Counted from the stretch's first letter, positions 17,158-27,121 are shown. The stretch: 64,000 bases of DNA from Candidatus Helarchaeota archaeon (GCA_019058315.1 JAHPZH010000001.1:467536-531535); one strand, 5' to 3'. Notes: generated from the sequence alone by a model not told the origin. A program made the numbers and translations.

Positions 17158-18162
17158 TTGGTTAAAGATTATTATAAAATACTAGGCATTGATAAAAATG
17201 CGTCAAAAGAAGAAATTAAACGTGCATTTCGCAAAATGGCACGAAAATATCATCCAGATGTGAATCCAGGTGATAAAAGTGCTGAAGAAAAATTTAAAGA
17301 AGTAAATGCAGCTTACATGTTATTAACAGATGATAAAAAACGAGAAATGTACGATAAATTTGGGGTTGTAGAGGGTGATCCTTCAAGTTATCAGCAAGGG
17401 CCTGGCCCTGGAGGTGGCTTTCGAAGAGGACCGGGCGGGTCTTACACTTATACCGGTGGACCTGGTGGTATTAATCTTGAAGATCTATTTAGAAATATAG
17501 GAGGACAATCGGGACGTAGATCTAGTGGAGGCTCTCCATTTGAGGATTTTGACGTCTTTAGTGATCTAGGCGATATTTTTAATGTGTTTAGAGGGCAACA
17601 AAGAGGTCCTGGACGCACAGGGGCGAGAATGCCCCAATCTGGAGAAGATTTACGTTATGACATGGAAATAGATTTTCAAGAAGCATACTTCGGTGCCGAA
17701 AAAACAATTAGATTTAAGAAACCGGATACAAATAAAGAAAAAACTATTAAGGTTAAAATTCCAAGAGGTATACATCCAAATCAAAAATTAAGAATAACTA
17801 ATGAAGGTATGCCTGGTAAAAGGGGAGGTCCTGCTGGGGATTTATATATTTCTGTAAATATTAAACCACATCCTTATTTTAAAAGAAAGGGTGATGATTT
17901 ATATTATGAAACAGAAATTCCATTTACTCTAGCTGCGTTAGGAGGAAAAATTTCAGTTCCCAGCATGGAAGGAAATTTAAGCTTGAAAGTTCCTCCAGGA
18001 ACACAAGATTTAACAACATTTAGATTAAAAAATCAAGGTTTTTATGGAATAGGTTCAGAAAATAGAGGTAATTTATTAATTAAAGTTAAAATTAAAGTCC
18101 CCAAAGATCTGAATCCAAAACAGAAAAGATTAATAGAAGATTTACAAGCTTTAGGTTTATAA
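17158..18162 (+). CDS. dnaJ: DnaJ-type co-chaperone without zinc finger (class B)
   Basis: The 334-residue protein has an N-terminal J domain with the HPD motif (KYHPDVNPG, about residue 33), a long Gly/Phe-rich linker (about 75-150) and the two C-terminal beta domains (from GEDLRYDMEIDFQEAYFG). The four CxxCxGxG zinc-finger repeats of class A DnaJ are absent, so it is built like CbpA/DnaJB. The HPD motif should stimulate DnaK ATPase. The start is TTG at 17158 (GAGGTAAATAAATTG) with GAGGT as ribosome-binding site. It lies between the lid paralogue and clpB. Confidence 0.93.
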   Translation: MVKDYYKILGIDKNASKEEIKRAFRKMARKYHPDVNPGDKSAEEKFKEVNAAYMLLTDDKKREMYDKFGVVEGDPSSYQQGPGPGGGFRRGPGGSYTYTGGPGGINLEDLFRNIGGQSGRRSSGGSPFEDFDVFSDLGDIFNVFRGQQRGPGRTGARMPQSGEDLRYDMEIDFQEAYFGAEKTIRFKKPDTNKEKTIKVKIPRGIHPNQKLRITNEGMPGKRGGPAGDLYISVNIKPHPYFKRKGDDLYYETEIPFTLAALGGKISVPSMEGNLSLKVPPGTQDLTTFRLKNQGFYGIGSENRGNLLIKVKIKVPKDLNPKQKRLIEDLQALGL

Positions 18163-18214
18163 TTGAAAAGGATGATAATTTTTATTCATATTTATTAAAG
18201 AGGAGTGAAAATAA

Positions 18215-20824
18215 ATGTTAAGTTTTGATAAATTCACTGTTAAAGTTCAAGAAGCATTTTTAAGTGCTCGTTCGATTGCACAACAATCTAATCACCAAGC
18301 CATAACTCCAGAACACTTTTTATTTGCCCTTCTACAACAAACTGAAGGGATTGCAATTCCTATTCTTCAAAAAATTGGAATTAATCCCCAAAATTTAATT
18401 AATGATTTAAATCAAGAAATTGGTAAAATTCCAAAAGTAACAGGTTCTGGAGCAACAGAAGTTTTTATTTCACCCGAATTAAAAAATATTCTAGAAAATG
18501 CTTGGAAAGAAGCAGAAACTTTTCACGATCAATATCTATCAGTTGAACACATATTAATTGCCTTATCCGAATATCCTAATTCACAGGCAAGTAGGTTATT
18601 GAAAAAATATGGGATAGATAAGGATAAAATTCTATTAGCTCTAAAAGATATTCGAGGTGCTCACACTATTACTGATCAAGATCCAGAAGGAAAATATCAA
18701 GCTTTACAAAAATATGCTCGAAATCTTACTGATTTAGCGAGAAGAGGAAAATTAGATCCTGTAATTGGACGTGATGATGAAATAAGACGGATTATGCATA
18801 TTCTTTCTCGTCGTACAAAAAATAATCCCGTTTTAATAGGAGAAGCTGGGGTAGGAAAAACTGCAATAGTTGAAGGTCTTGCTAGAAGAATTGCCAATGG
18901 AGATGTTCCTGATTCACTTAAGAATAAGGAAGTAATATCTTTAGATCTTGGGGCATTAGTTGCAGGGACAAAATATAGAGGAGAATTTGAAGATCGATTA
19001 AAAGCTGTGTTGAAAGAAATCAACGCAGGTGCTGGAAAGTTTGTCCTATTCATAGATGAACTTCATACACTTGTAGGTGCCGGAGCTGCTGAAGGCGCAA
19101 TTGACGCATCAAATATGTTGAAACCAGCACTTGCAAGGGGTGAATTAAGATGTGTAGGTGCCACTACTATTAATGAATATCGAAAATATATTGAAAAAGA
19201 TGCAGCTTTGACAAGAAGATTTCAAACTGTTCAAGTTTCAGAACCTAGTGTTGAAGATACTATCGCGATCTTAAGAGGTCTAAAAGAAAAATATGAAATT
19301 CATCACGGTATTAGAATTTCTGATGCTGCTATAATTGCAGCGGCAACACTTTCTCATCGCTATATCACTGATAGATTTCTCCCAGATAAAGCTATAGACC
19401 TTATCGATGAAGCCGCATCTCGTCTAAGAATTGAAATTGATAGTATGCCTACTGAAATAGATGAAATTGAACGAAAAATTATCCATTATGAGATTCAAAA
19501 AGAAGCTTTGAAGAAGGAAATTGAAGATAAAACTTGTGCAGAAAAAATCCAGAAAATTGACAAAGAATTAGCTGAACTAAGACAAAAAAGTGATACCTTA
19601 AAAGCTCAATGGCAAAATGAGAAAAAAATAATTTCAAAAATTTCAGAAATAAAAGAAAAACTTGAGAATTCTCGTTATGAAGCTGAAAAAGCTGAGAGAA
19701 TGGGTGAATTAGGAAGAGCTGCTGAATTAAAATATGGGGTTATTACAAATCTAGAGAAAGAGCTTGAAGAAAATAATCAAAAATTAGAAGAAATTCAAAA
19801 AAATAAAACCATGTTAAAGCAAGAAGTTGACGCTGAAGATATTGCCAAGATAGTATCTCAATGGACTGGAGTCCCTGTTTCCCGGATGATGGAGGGAGAA
19901 CGCCAAAAATTATTACAAATGGAAGATCGATTAAAACAAAGGGTTGTTGGTCAGGATCATGCATTGGAAAAGGTTTCAAATGCAATAAGACGTGGTAGAG
20001 CAGGAATCCAAGACCCAAATAGACCAATTGGAATATTTATATTTCTCGGACCAACAGGAGTAGGAAAAACCGAGACTGCAAAAGCATTAGCCGAATTCCT
20101 ATTTGACGATGAAGCTGCTATGGTACGTATAGATATGTCTGAATTTATGGAGAAACATAGCGTTGCAAGATTAATTGGGGCCCCTCCAGGATATGTTGGC
20201 TATGATGAAGGTGGTTATTTAACAGAAGCTGTTAGAAGAAGGCCTTATTCTGTAATTCTTTTTGATGAAATTGAAAAGGCGCACCCTGAAGTGTTTAATA
20301 TATTACTCCAAATTATGGATGATGGACGACTTACTGATGGACATGGGAGGACTATAGATTTTAAAAACACCGTCATAATAATGACCTCAAATATCGGCAC
20401 AGAATTATTTACTCAAGAAAAAACCGAAAAACTAAGTGAACGAGATGCTGAGATACGCAATGAAATGAAAAAATATTTCAAACCTGAATTTTTAAATCGA
20501 ATTGATGACATAATTACATTTAACTTCTTAGATCAATCATTAATAAAACAAATCGTGGACATTCAGATAAAAAAATTAAATAAAATACTATATGAACAAA
20601 AAATTCAAATTGAATTAACTGATAAAGCTAAAGAATTTTTAGCTTGGCAAGGATATGAACCAGATTTTGGAGCTAGACCTCTTAAAAGGGCAATCCAAAA
20701 ATATATTCAAAACCCCTTATCCTTAAAATTACTAGATGGCGAATTCTTGGAAGGAGATATAATCAAAGTGGACTGGAAAAAAGATGAAATTTTGGACTTT
20801 GAGAAAACTGGAGAGCTGGAATAA
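18215..20824 (+). CDS. clpB: ClpB disaggregase
   Basis: An 869-residue hexameric AAA+ unfoldase that extracts proteins from aggregates together with DnaK. In order it has the N domain (two repeats, residues 1-145), AAA1 with Walker [10 protein letters not shown] and Walker [18 protein letters not shown], a coiled-coil middle domain (about 400-525) with which DnaK interacts, and AAA2 with [16 protein letters not shown] and pore loop GYVGYDEGG. It ends with [19 protein letters not shown]. The start at 18215 follows AGAGGAGTGAAAATAA, a strong ribosome-binding site. It completes the grpE-dnaK-dnaJ-clpB set. Confidence 0.97.
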   Translation: MLSFDKFTVKVQEAFLSARSIAQQSNHQAITPEHFLFALLQQTEGIAIPILQKIGINPQNLINDLNQEIGKIPKVTGSGATEVFISPELKNILENAWKEAETFHDQYLSVEHILIALSEYPNSQASRLLKKYGIDKDKILLALKDIRGAHTITDQDPEGKYQALQKYARNLTDLARRGKLDPVIGRDDEIRRIMHILSRRTKNNPVLIGEAGVGKTAIVEGLARRIANGDVPDSLKNKEVISLDLGALVAGTKYRGEFEDRLKAVLKEINAGAGKFVLFIDELHTLVGAGAAEGAIDASNMLKPALARGELRCVGATTINEYRKYIEKDAALTRRFQTVQVSEPSVEDTIAILRGLKEKYEIHHGIRISDAAIIAAATLSHRYITDRFLPDKAIDLIDEAASRLRIEIDSMPTEIDEIERKIIHYEIQKEALKKEIEDKTCAEKIQKIDKELAELRQKSDTLKAQWQNEKKIISKISEIKEKLENSRYEAEKAERMGELGRAAELKYGVITNLEKELEENNQKLEEIQKNKTMLKQEVDAEDIAKIVSQWTGVPVSRMMEGERQKLLQMEDRLKQRVVGQDHALEKVSNAIRRGRAGIQDPNRPIGIFIFLGPTGVGKTETAKALAEFLFDDEAAMVRIDMSEFMEKHSVARLIGAPPGYVGYDEGGYLTEAVRRRPYSVILFDEIEKAHPEVFNILLQIMDDGRLTDGHGRTIDFKNTVIIMTSNIGTELFTQEKTEKLSERDAEIRNEMKKYFKPEFLNRIDDIITFNFLDQSLIKQIVDIQIKKLNKILYEQKIQIELTDKAKEFLAWQGYEPDFGARPLKRAIQKYIQNPLSLKLLDGEFLEGDIIKVDWKKDEILDFEKTGELE

Positions 20825-21193
20825 TTTAGTGGAATTAAAAAATTAAATAAAATTATGTTAAAACATAATTAAAGATGGAATTAAAGTATAAAAATCTTCA
20901 ATATATTGTATTTATGTCATATAACTTATTTTTCAATTTTTTTACTATAAAAAATTACTTTAAACTAAAAAAAAATCTAAACAGTATGAAAATATGTTAT
21001 TATATGCACAAATCTGTTAAATTATTTTATCAAAATTTAATGCGCCATTACAAAAACTTAAATATAACGCCGTCATATATACAAATAACGATGTAATTTT
21101 TTGCTGTATCAGATAAATTTTTAAATACTAAAGTATTAATAATAAATTGAGATATTATAATATTAAAATATAATAATAAACAAATATAACAGT
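20825..21193. other. AT-rich intergenic region with putative tfb promoter
   Basis: These 369 bases hold no convincing gene. A short frame at 20875-21096 is low in complexity and is not supported. Towards the tfb gene there is a TATA-like stretch AATTTTTAAATA (21116-21127) overlapped by an inverted repeat AATACT-AA-AGTATT at 21124-21137, about 60 bases before the start codon. This is the likely promoter of tfb. Confidence 0.4.
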
Positions 21194-22156
21194 GTGATTT
21201 ATTTGGCAACAGATGCCGTAAAAACAAAAGTTGTAAAAGATAAAAGAGATAAGGTAATATGCCCTGAATGTTTCAATGAAACAAATATAATTTCCGATTT
21301 CAGTACGGGCGATCAAATATGTGGGGAGTGTGGATTAGTTATTTCTGAAAAAATTATTGACCAAGGACCTGAATGGCGTGCCTTTAATGTAGCAGAACGA
21401 GATAAAAGAGCACGTACTGGAAGTCCTATTAGTATGACGGTCTTCGATAAAGGACTATCAACGATGATAGATTCTCACGATAAAGATTATTATGGCAATA
21501 AAATCAAACCCAAAAAGCGAGCACAAATATATCGCATGCGTAAATGGGATAATAGAACTAGAATACACGATGCAATAGCCAAAAACCTATCTAAAGCTAT
21601 GTCGGAACTAGATAGATTATCTTCTCAACTTGAAATCCCAAAAGATATTAAACAAGAAGCTGCATTCCTATATCGAAAGGCTCTCGATAGTGGAAAAATA
21701 AAAGGAAGAAATATAGCAGGAATGATGACAGCTGCCTTATATGCTGCTTGTCGTCTGCGTAATATGCCTCGTACTTTTGATGATTTTCAAAGATTTTCAA
21801 AACTAAGTAAAAAATCATTAAGAAAATTTTATAGAATTTTTGTAGAGACTATGAGCATTAAAGTCCCCCTTGCTGACCCTAAGAGTTACATTCCAAGATT
21901 TTGTGCGGCTTTAAAACTATCTATCCATGTTCAAAACAAGGTATATGAGATATTGAGTGATATTAAAGGGAAAAATATAAGTTCGGGAAGAGATCCCACA
22001 AAACTTGCCGCAGCAGCCATATATATTGCAGGAATTTTAGAGGGCGAAAAACGCACACAGAAAGAAATTGCCCAAGTGGCAAATATTTCTGAAGTTACTT
22101 TAAGAAACAGATATAAAGAAATCGCAAAGATTTTGAAAATAAGGCTGGAATTTTAA
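21194..22156 (+). CDS. tfb: Transcription initiation factor TFB (TFIIB)
   Basis: TFB bridges TBP, promoter DNA and RNA polymerase. The 320-residue protein has the N-terminal zinc ribbon (Cys23, Cys26, Cys43, Cys46 in CPECFNE and CGECGLVI), the B-reader/linker EWRAFNVAERDKRARTGSP, and two cyclin-like repeats (about 125-215 and 220-318) ending with the helix-turn-helix QKEIAQVANISEVTLRNRYKE. The start is GTG at 21194 with no clear ribosome-binding site, which would suit a leaderless or short-leader transcript. The gene is alone and preceded by its own promoter-like region. Confidence 0.96.
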   Translation: MIYLATDAVKTKVVKDKRDKVICPECFNETNIISDFSTGDQICGECGLVISEKIIDQGPEWRAFNVAERDKRARTGSPISMTVFDKGLSTMIDSHDKDYYGNKIKPKKRAQIYRMRKWDNRTRIHDAIAKNLSKAMSELDRLSSQLEIPKDIKQEAAFLYRKALDSGKIKGRNIAGMMTAALYAACRLRNMPRTFDDFQRFSKLSKKSLRKFYRIFVETMSIKVPLADPKSYIPRFCAALKLSIHVQNKVYEILSDIKGKNISSGRDPTKLAAAAIYIAGILEGEKRTQKEIAQVANISEVTLRNRYKEIAKILKIRLEF

Positions 22157-22181
22157 TCATTTTTTATTTGTGGGATCTCCA

Positions 22182-22195
22182 CTTTTCTTTTTTTT
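22182..22195 (+). terminator. Oligo-T archaeal terminator after tfb
   Basis: A run of T broken by one C (TTTTCTTTTTTTTT) begins 25 bases after the tfb stop codon in the strand of that gene. Archaeal RNA polymerase terminates at such T tracts without a hairpin. The next gene is on the other strand, so termination is expected here. Confidence 0.4.
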
Positions 22196-22234
22196 TCAAA
22201 ATAAGATAATATATGTTTTTAAAATATGAGATAA

Positions 22235-22999
22235 TTATTTTTCTGAGGATTTTTTACTCATTTGGACCATATCTTCAATCTCATCACATGTAGGTTTATC
22301 AGGACAAGTATCACACTCCCATTCATTGTCACAGTCACTACGAATCTTTTCTAATCTCTCTTTCATTACTTTTTGAAATAATTTTGAATATTTACCACGA
22401 ACTTTTTTTGCTATTTGCTCAAGGTCTTGAACATCTTCTCGACTTGAAGTTACAAAAATAGTTTCTATTTTTTCTATTAAAGGGAATTTTGTCTTGAAAA
22501 TATGCATGTATGCTCTACCAATATTTTCAAATGAAATTCCTTTTTGTACTACATTCTTACTAATTCTACACCACAATTTCTGGGGAACCGTCCGTATCAT
22601 AAATCCTTCTATTTGATCCCCAACAAATTGTGCTCGTTCGAGTGATTTGTATTGATCATCGGTGATGTGTGCTCCCCCAATTAATAATACTTGACCAAAA
22701 TCAAGAGCTTGCCCATTAGCTTCTGGAATGTCTGGACCAATTAAAGTAATTTTCCCATCATCCATTAAATGAGGAAAATTAATAATAACAATAAAAGCAC
22801 ATGATGCAGTTTGTGGAGAACCTAATTCTACATAAGTGTCTTCTTTTAATAAGATATTTTCTCCCGCTCCAGGTCCCACTTTAAAAGGCAACCCCTCTAA
22901 TAAATTATTAGGATCACATTTAAATTCCCTAAAAGCGTCTTTTTTATTTTCTCTTTCCGCTAAATAATTTCTAATATCGTCCAAAAACATATTATTCAA
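22235..22999 (-). CDS. Acetyl-CoA synthase beta-subunit-like protein lacking the catalytic domain
   Basis: The 254-residue product resembles the N-terminal half of the archaeal ACDS beta subunit (CdhC). It shows GPGAGENILLKEDTYVELG, KITLIGPDIPE, GQVLLIGGAHI, IEGFMIRTVPQKLWCRISK and FKTKFPLIEKIETIFVTS, in the same order. It stops near the place where CdhC begins its A-cluster region. In place of that region it has four cysteines (Cys223, 229, 232, 238 in CDNEWECDTCPDKPTC), enough for an iron-sulfur or zinc site, but the Ni-binding CxC is absent. It cannot be a complete acetyl-CoA synthase. It may be an assembly, corrinoid-interacting or regulatory relative. A CooC gene lies about 8 kb away. 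Confidence 0.62.
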   Translation of the reverse strand: MNNMFLDDIRNYLAERENKKDAFREFKCDPNNLLEGLPFKVGPGAGENILLKEDTYVELGSPQTASCAFIVIINFPHLMDDGKITLIGPDIPEANGQALDFGQVLLIGGAHITDDQYKSLERAQFVGDQIEGFMIRTVPQKLWCRISKNVVQKGISFENIGRAYMHIFKTKFPLIEKIETIFVTSSREDVQDLEQIAKKVRGKYSKLFQKVMKERLEKIRSDCDNEWECDTCPDKPTCDEIEDMVQMSKKSSEK

Positions 23000-23122
23000 T
23001 TCAGGATTTTCTTAAGAAATATTTCTATAATTTTCTAATATAAAAAGAATAAAAAGAAAAATATAACTTATCCATATCTATAATAAAAATAAGATTAAAC
23101 CTTTACTTTTCATATAACCCCT

Positions 23123-23311
23123 CTATTCAAAATCAATCACCTTTTCTTCAATTCCATGTCTTATAGCCATAAAAGGATATTCAATAGGATCGATTTCAAT
23201 AATTCCCATTCTCATTATAAAGAAGTAAGTAAAGATAAAAAACATTAAGCTTCCAATTCCTCCAATTATTAATAAAGCTCGGTTTTTAGGATAATCAATT
23301 ATTTTGCTCAT
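23123..23311 (-). CDS. Small membrane protein, partial copy of its upstream neighbour
   Basis: The 62-residue product matches an internal part of the 488-residue membrane protein encoded just upstream: KNRALLIIGGIGSLMFFIFTYFF... against KNRSLLLIGGIGSIMFFFFTFFF..., continuing through MRMGIIE. It has a single membrane helix and an acidic end. It is either a fragment left by a partial tandem duplication or a small protein that binds its larger relative. Conservation of the open frame gives mild support for the second view. Confidence 0.5.
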   Translation of the reverse strand: MSKIIDYPKNRALLIIGGIGSLMFFIFTYFFIMRMGIIEIDPIEYPFMAIRHGIEEKVIDFE

Positions 23312-23362
23312 AATAACTCACCTATAAGCATTTTTGGTTCTTTATAAATTATCATTCAATTT

Positions 23363-24829
23363 CTAATCCTCCTCCTTAAAGAGATCAGGATCAAGTTCAC
23401 GCTCACCAATTTTTTCCCAATAACTTTTTTCTTTAGCTTTTTCTGATTTTTTTTCTTTTACTTTCTCTAATGGTTTTTTTTCAATTTCTATGGGTTCTTC
23501 CTTTTTGTTCTCCTTTTTTTGTGCTTTTATTTCATCTGTTTTTTTTAATTCTCTATCTTTTTGTACCTTTTTATCTGTTTTTTGGTTATAAGTTACAGTT
23601 TTAGATGTGGATCCAATAAAAAAAGTTATACCTATTAGGATACAGGAATAAATCAGCAATCCAAATGAAAACACCCAAAAATTAAAAAGACCTATCCCAA
23701 AAAAAAATCCTCTTCGAAAATAATATATAATAAAAATCGATAAGAAGAAGCCAATTATTGTAATAATGCTTGTGATTATATTAACTATTCCAGTAATAGC
23801 GGTAAAAGTCGGAAATCTTGTATCCTTTTTTATTTTTAATAATCCTATACTTATTAGAATAAAAAATGTATAAAGGAAAGGAAATCCAAAGTAAATTAGA
23901 TAAATAATTAAACTGAAATGATAATTAAATCCAATATTCATTGTAAAAAATATTCCTAAAGTAATGCTTGAAATTAGAGAAAAAATAAAAGCAGTTTTTG
24001 CTAACTTACTTTCATATTGTTTATGATAGCCTAGAATTGCAACACCCATTAAAACTTCTCCTACGATAAGAAGAATAGAAAATATAAACGTCCAAAATTT
24101 AAATGTATAAAAATCATAAATTCTATTACTTACAACAATTATAGGAAAAGGTATAGGAAAAGGAGAAGGTTGGTTACCAATAATTGTTATTCTAATAATA
24201 AAGAAGAACGTAAAGAAAAAAAACATTATACTTCCAATTCCCCCAATTAATAATAAACTTCTATTTTTAGTATGATAAATTATCTTTTTTGGTTTTTTAC
24301 CAATTACTCCACTCCATAAATACATTTTACTACTGAAAATAACACTAAGAACTGCTGAAATTATGTTTAGGAAGGAGAAAATTAACATCCAAATTGGCAT
24401 TTTTGGATAATTATAAAAAAGGAGAAATGAGAAAATTGGAACGTGTTCTGCTTCAGAATAAACAGGCAAATAAAGAATAACGAGACCAAAATTTAAATCA
24501 TATCGGAATGTTGAAGCACCCCAGAAGAAAAATATTAAAATCGAATTTACGAGAATAAAAATCCAGGTAAATAATCCCAGAGAAGAAAATTTTCTTGGAA
24601 TTTTAGTTTTATTAAGTGTAGCAGTAATATATCCAATATGTAGACAAAAACTAATTATGTTAAGAGTCAAAAATATACTTAAGATTGGGATTTCATTTGG
24701 TAGTGCTATCTCATGTACTGATATCAATACAATCAATTGTAATATTTGCGAAACAATTAGAATAGTAATAATTCTATTAAAAATTTGTGTAAGTTCATCT
24801 TTACTCCTCAATTTAATACCCTCATTCAA
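23363..24829 (-). CDS. Polytopic membrane protein with charged C-terminal tail
   Basis: The 488-residue protein has about ten to eleven hydrophobic segments up to residue 405. There follows a strongly charged, probably disordered cytoplasmic tail of about 80 residues made mainly of Lys and Glu (for example KKENKKEEPIEIEKKP). An internal segment around residues 185-215 is repeated as the separate small protein at 23123-23311. I do not recognise a family, and no transporter signature is visible. Confidence 0.65.
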   Translation of the reverse strand: MNEGIKLRSKDELTQIFNRIITILIVSQILQLIVLISVHEIALPNEIPILSIFLTLNIISFCLHIGYITATLNKTKIPRKFSSLGLFTWIFILVNSILIFFFWGASTFRYDLNFGLVILYLPVYSEAEHVPIFSFLLFYNYPKMPIWMLIFSFLNIISAVLSVIFSSKMYLWSGVIGKKPKKIIYHTKNRSLLLIGGIGSIMFFFFTFFFIIRITIIGNQPSPFPIPFPIIVVSNRIYDFYTFKFWTFIFSILLIVGEVLMGVAILGYHKQYESKLAKTAFIFSLISSITLGIFFTMNIGFNYHFSLIIYLIYFGFPFLYTFFILISIGLLKIKKDTRFPTFTAITGIVNIITSIITIIGFFLSIFIIYYFRRGFFFGIGLFNFWVFSFGLLIYSCILIGITFFIGSTSKTVTYNQKTDKKVQKDRELKKTDEIKAQKKENKKEEPIEIEKKPLEKVKEKKSEKAKEKSYWEKIGERELDPDLFKEED

Positions 24830-25148
24830 AATGAAATTGAAGCTGTTTAAATTTGGAATCCTATATATTAGTTTTAAATGATATTTACTAAATTTTCAAC
24901 TTATCCTCTAAATTTCCTTTAAGTAATGTGCTTTTACATTTAAGCTAACTTGTTATTAAATTTTGTGAAGTAAAAGGAAGTAACTATTTTTTAATATCCT
25001 TATTATCCAATTTTAAAAACTTGTCATATATTCCAATCCTCTTAATTGTTTTAATTTACTATTTAATTTCTCTCCTTGAAGGATTCAAAACACCAAAAAC
25101 TATTTTAATTAGTTTAGTTCTTAAAATTAACTGGATAAGGTTAAAAAA
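24830..25148. other. AT-rich intergenic region without recognised genes
   Basis: This stretch separates the divergent genes at 23363-24829 and 25149-25616. I find no tRNA, repeat or credible small gene in it. It must hold both promoters, but no TATA element stands out from the AT-rich background. Confidence 0.5.
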
Positions 25149-25616
25149 TTGTCAAGTAGAGAAAGGTTTATCACCGAATATTGTCCTCATTGCGGGTTAA
25201 GTTTAATATCAGATAAATTAACAAAGAATTGTCCAAATTGTGGATATCAGGTTACTATCACGAATAAAGACCTAAAGAACATGATGCCACCAGAAGGAAA
25301 AGCGTTGGTCTACATAATACGTCCACAAATTCAAGGCTCATTAGTTGTATTTAAAAATTATATTAATGAACGTTATATTGGAGCCACAAAGGGTAGAAAA
25401 TTTCTTTATGAAATATTAGAGCCAGGAATGTATACTATTACTTCAAAGGCAGAAAAATATAACTCTCTCGAACTAGAAGCCGAACCTAATAAAATTTATT
25501 TTATAAAACAAAACTTGAAAATGGGAATCTGGATGATGAGAGTTCAATTAGAATTGATAAATGAGGTAAAAGGTCGCAAATTATTGAAAAAATGCAAATT
25601 ATTCACAAAATATTAA
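25149..25616 (+). CDS. Zinc-ribbon protein with DUF2846-like domain
   Basis: The first 35 residues form a zinc ribbon with Cys12, Cys15, Cys28 and Cys31 (YCPHCGLSL and NCPNCGYQ). From about residue 49 the sequence follows the DUF2846 pattern known from bacterial lipoproteins: PPEGKALVYIIRP, then FKNYINERYIG, LEPGMYTITSKA and KIYFIKQN. It lacks a signal peptide, so unlike those lipoproteins it should be cytoplasmic. The start codon is TTG at 25149. The function of DUF2846 is unknown. Confidence 0.65.
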   Translation: MSSRERFITEYCPHCGLSLISDKLTKNCPNCGYQVTITNKDLKNMMPPEGKALVYIIRPQIQGSLVVFKNYINERYIGATKGRKFLYEILEPGMYTITSKAEKYNSLELEAEPNKIYFIKQNLKMGIWMMRVQLELINEVKGRKLLKKCKLFTKY

Positions 25617-25786
25617 ATATTAAAAATTTTACATTCAATTCTCAACCTCAAGGGTTATTAAAATATAAAGAATAAAAAGAAAAATATAACTTATTTTTCA
25701 AATAATTAAAGAATAGAAATTAAATATTATTGAAAAAATAAAAATAAGAATGAAAAGAAGAATTTCGAAATCTATGAGATGATTAT

Positions 25787-26050
25787 ATGACTCGATACGA
25801 AGCATTTTTATGCAATGACTGTGGTTGGGGCAGTAAGAAAGATAACTGCGTCAAATGTGGTAAATGGATAGGATCCTCTGGCGTCCCCGCTATATTGTGC
25901 GACGATTGTGGGTGGGGCTCTAAAAAAGACGACTGTGTGAAATGTGGAAAGTGGATGGGTTCAACCAAAATCCCAGCAATGCTATGCAATGATTGTGGAT
26001 GGGGCTCAAAAAAAGATAATTGTGCAAAATGTGGTAGATGGGCTCCCTAA
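25787..26050 (+). CDS. Protein of three near-identical zinc-ribbon repeats
   Basis: The 87-residue protein is almost entirely a 29-residue unit repeated three times. Each unit has the form LCxDCGWGSKKDxC-x-KCGKW, and all twelve cysteines keep the spacing CxxC-x8-CxxC: 9/12/21/24, 38/41/50/53 and 67/70/79/82. Each unit should bind one zinc. The units differ at only a few positions, which indicates recent or homogenised duplication. The role is unknown; binding of protein or nucleic acid is a guess. Confidence 0.75.
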   Translation: MTRYEAFLCNDCGWGSKKDNCVKCGKWIGSSGVPAILCDDCGWGSKKDDCVKCGKWMGSTKIPAMLCNDCGWGSKKDNCAKCGRWAP

Positions 26051-26131
26051 TACTCGTATACATTATATCTTATAATTTTTTCATTTTTCATTATTTAAGT
26101 TTTTAAAATTTGAATATAATTAGGTACTTAG

Positions 26132-26881
26132 ATGAAGCTTAATAAATTACAAATATCCATCATTGCTTGTGGTTGGTTTTATTCAGCATATTTTGCAATC
26201 TGGGCTTTTATTGTGTATTCCACAAGCAATCCCTATAATGCTTATGGATATGGGCTGGCAGGAACATTTATTGGTGGAATTACGAAGGCATTGACTTTCT
26301 TCTTCGTTAATGGATTAATAATTCTTGTTAGTTCTATTCTAATTATCCTTGATAATCGTCAAAGACAAGATGAAATAGATCGGGCTCTTCAAAAAACTGA
26401 TTATATACGGATAATTCTTTTAATAGTTGCATTCTTTTTTGCCCTTCCTTGGTTATTTGCGATTCATGGAATATTTATTTCAGACATCCCTATATTAAAT
26501 TTAATATTTTTAGGAAGGCAACCGGGAATTCTCGGCACAAACTTTTTTGATTATATTTATCCTTCCGTACACCTCGGATTGCATCATGGTACAGATGGTT
26601 ATTTACATATTTCTTATGCCATCCTTCTTTCAATCCTAATTTTCAAAATGAAAAATCCAATAATTCGTAATGTCTCAATTTTTGGAATGGGTTTTCTAGC
26701 ATCTTACGGTCTTATTGCATATTTGGAGGATATTTTTCATGAACAAATTCTAAAACGAGGTTTTCTTCCTCCTATTTGGCATTTAATAAAATTATTTTAT
26801 GATTATGGCATATTCTTTGGACTAATATTCGGATTAATAATTTTAATTTTTGGAGTGTATTATTTTCACGAAAAAGAATAA
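26132..26881 (+). CDS. Polytopic membrane protein with histidine-rich loop
   Basis: The 249-residue product has about six to seven hydrophobic helices. Between helices, near residues 147-160, is the motif HLGLHHGTDGYLH with four histidines, which may bind a metal. A further His/Glu/Asp cluster (EDIFHEQ) follows in a later loop. The family is unknown to me. It converges with the small membrane protein gene at 26891-27085, with 9 bases between. Confidence 0.62.
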   Translation: MKLNKLQISIIACGWFYSAYFAIWAFIVYSTSNPYNAYGYGLAGTFIGGITKALTFFFVNGLIILVSSILIILDNRQRQDEIDRALQKTDYIRIILLIVAFFFALPWLFAIHGIFISDIPILNLIFLGRQPGILGTNFFDYIYPSVHLGLHHGTDGYLHISYAILLSILIFKMKNPIIRNVSIFGMGFLASYGLIAYLEDIFHEQILKRGFLPPIWHLIKLFYDYGIFFGLIFGLIILIFGVYYFHEKE

Positions 26882-26890
26882 GAGCTATTA

Positions 26891-27085
26891 TCATCTAGTA
26901 TCGAAAATAAATACAAGAATGGAGCAAATCCCAAACCCTAAAAATATAAGCCCCTCATTAAGAAAATAGCCAAAACTAGGTACAATTAATAAAAGAATGA
27001 GTAAGAATCCACCTAAACCAGTAAAAGAGATACCTAGGATTAGGAAAAAATATTTTTCTAAAGTCGATTTCCTTCTGACTGACAC
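26891..27085 (-). CDS. Small two-helix membrane protein
   Basis: The 64-residue product has a basic N terminus (SVRRKSTLEK) followed by two hydrophobic helices with a short loop (FGYFLNEG) and ends FDTR. The positive N terminus fits an inside location. It is the next gene downstream of the selenoprotein candidate on the same strand, separated by 128 bases that include the putative SECIS hairpin. Function unknown. Confidence 0.5.
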   Translation of the reverse strand: MSVRRKSTLEKYFFLILGISFTGLGGFLLILLLIVPSFGYFLNEGLIFLGFGICSILVFIFDTR

Positions 27086-27121
27086 TATTTTCTACCATAA
27101 TATATTTTTGAATTATTTATC

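Noticed and set aside
20875..21096. A 73-codon frame in the gap before tfb
   Set aside because: Low-complexity, AT-driven composition (many Phe, Lys, Asn, Tyr), no ribosome-binding site and overlap with the likely promoter region.
25783..25989. A minus-strand repeat-like frame over the zinc-ribbon gene
   Set aside because: The repeats are the reverse of the three zinc-ribbon units. The plus-strand protein with conserved cysteines explains them.
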